13,956 nucleotides of DNA from Bacillota bacterium (lineage in GTDB: Bacteria > Bacillota > Clostridia > Oscillospirales > Ruminococcaceae). The notes under the pieces were generated by a model. It was not told the origin of the DNA. It saw nothing but the letters and a program-made list of their open reading frames with translations, and searched no databases. How positions within the stretch are numbered: the first letter of the stretch is position 1; each line of letters starts with the position of its first letter. Location of the stretch: assembly GCA_023394255.1 (NCBI GenBank), contig JAEXAZ010000064.1:1-13956 (forward strand). The letters are read 5' to 3'. The position numbers and the translations under genes are program-made. Positions 13,591-13,956 of this stretch are shown piece by piece.

Positions 13591-13956
13591 TTATTCTTCA
13601 CGCGGGTCGATATACTTCGGCGCGTCGGCGTAGCGGCCGTAGGTGCCGATGTTCTTTTCATAGGCAGCGGCGGGGTCCACGCCGTGGCGGATGTCCTCAA
13701 GCATTTTCCCTACGCGCAGGAATTTGTAGCCGATGGCTTCGCCGTTGTCATCCACCGCGACGGAGAGGATGTAGCCTTCGGTCAGTTCCAGATAGCGAAC
13801 GCCCTTTGCCTGGGTAGAGAAGATGGTGCCGACCTGCGAGCGCAGGCCTTTGCCGAGATCCTCGAGCCCCGCGCCGACGGGCAGGCCGCCCTCGGAGAAC
13901 GCGGTCTGGGTGCGTCCGTAGACGATCTGGAGGAACAGCTCGCGCATGGCGACGTT
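13591..13956 (-). CDS. Fe-S cluster scaffold-like partner of GGGtGRT protein (5' end missing)
   Basis: The reading frame is open to the window edge; 121 C-terminal residues are visible and the start lies outside. Recognisable stretches are AMRELFLQIVYGRTQTAFSE, GLPVGAGLEDLGKGLRSQVG, GVRYLELTEGYILSVAVDDN and the end YGRYADAPKYIDPREE. From memory, Clostridia have a protein of about 240 residues, encoded next to GGGtGRT genes, with such a C-terminus. Its N-terminal half resembles the cysteine-containing NifU/IscU scaffold domain, and it is often annotated as an iron-sulfur cluster assembly scaffold. The expected N-terminal cysteines are outside the window, so this cannot be confirmed here. The internal Met at 13947 lies within a conserved-looking stretch and is probably not the start. 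It is read just before the GGGtGRT gene with a 20-base gap. Confidence 0.65.
   Translation of the reverse strand, partial: NVAMRELFLQIVYGRTQTAFSEGGLPVGAGLEDLGKGLRSQVGTIFSTQAKGVRYLELTEGYILSVAVDDNGEAIGYKFLRVGKMLEDIRHGVDPAAAYEKNIGTYGRYADAPKYIDPREE

Overview
The window looks like a chromosomal segment next to the replication origin of an anaerobic, probably spore-forming Clostridia member, most likely in the Oscillospiraceae/Ruminococcaceae. Three things suggest this. The gene order recF-remB-gyrB-gyrA is the classic Firmicutes oriC-proximal block. Strong AGGAGG-type Shine-Dalgarno sequences occur throughout. The window also carries a GGGtGRT-family protein and a PdaA-type (spore cortex) de-N-acetylase. 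Family and genus are inferred from remembered protein similarity, not from a search.

Plus-strand replication/supercoiling block (1-7150): the 3' part of recF, the small regulator remB, gyrB, two tandem small membrane proteins with a YcxB-like look (the second coupled to the first by a 4-base stop/start overlap), then gyrA and a hairpin terminator. The genes are tightly packed and probably co-transcribed at least in part. The two membrane proteins between the gyrase subunits are the least understood part of this block.

A single plus-strand gene follows (7288-9069): a Na+/phosphate cotransporter with a C-terminal PhoU domain, with its own candidate promoter upstream. It ends at a symmetric hairpin flanked by A and T runs, which probably terminates transcription from both sides.

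The minus-strand group (9111-11389) is read as a Nudix hydrolase, then a SAM-dependent methyltransferase, then a lipoprotein PdaA-like polysaccharide deacetylase. The deacetylase gene contains a perfect 37-base palindrome in its linker-coding region. Divergent from the Nudix gene is an M14-type zinc peptidase (11495-12397), probably acting on peptidoglycan stem peptides. The right edge (12572-13956, minus) is a two-gene operon: a partial Fe-S-scaffold-like gene followed by the GGGtGRT protein, ending in a GC-rich hairpin.

Most of the window is housekeeping. I see no CRISPR array, insertion sequence, tRNA or rRNA. The points most worth a second look are the palindrome in the deacetylase gene, the paired membrane genes inside the gyrase cluster, the poorly characterised GGGtGRT operon, and the naturally unusual residues at quinolone-contact positions in both gyrase subunits.
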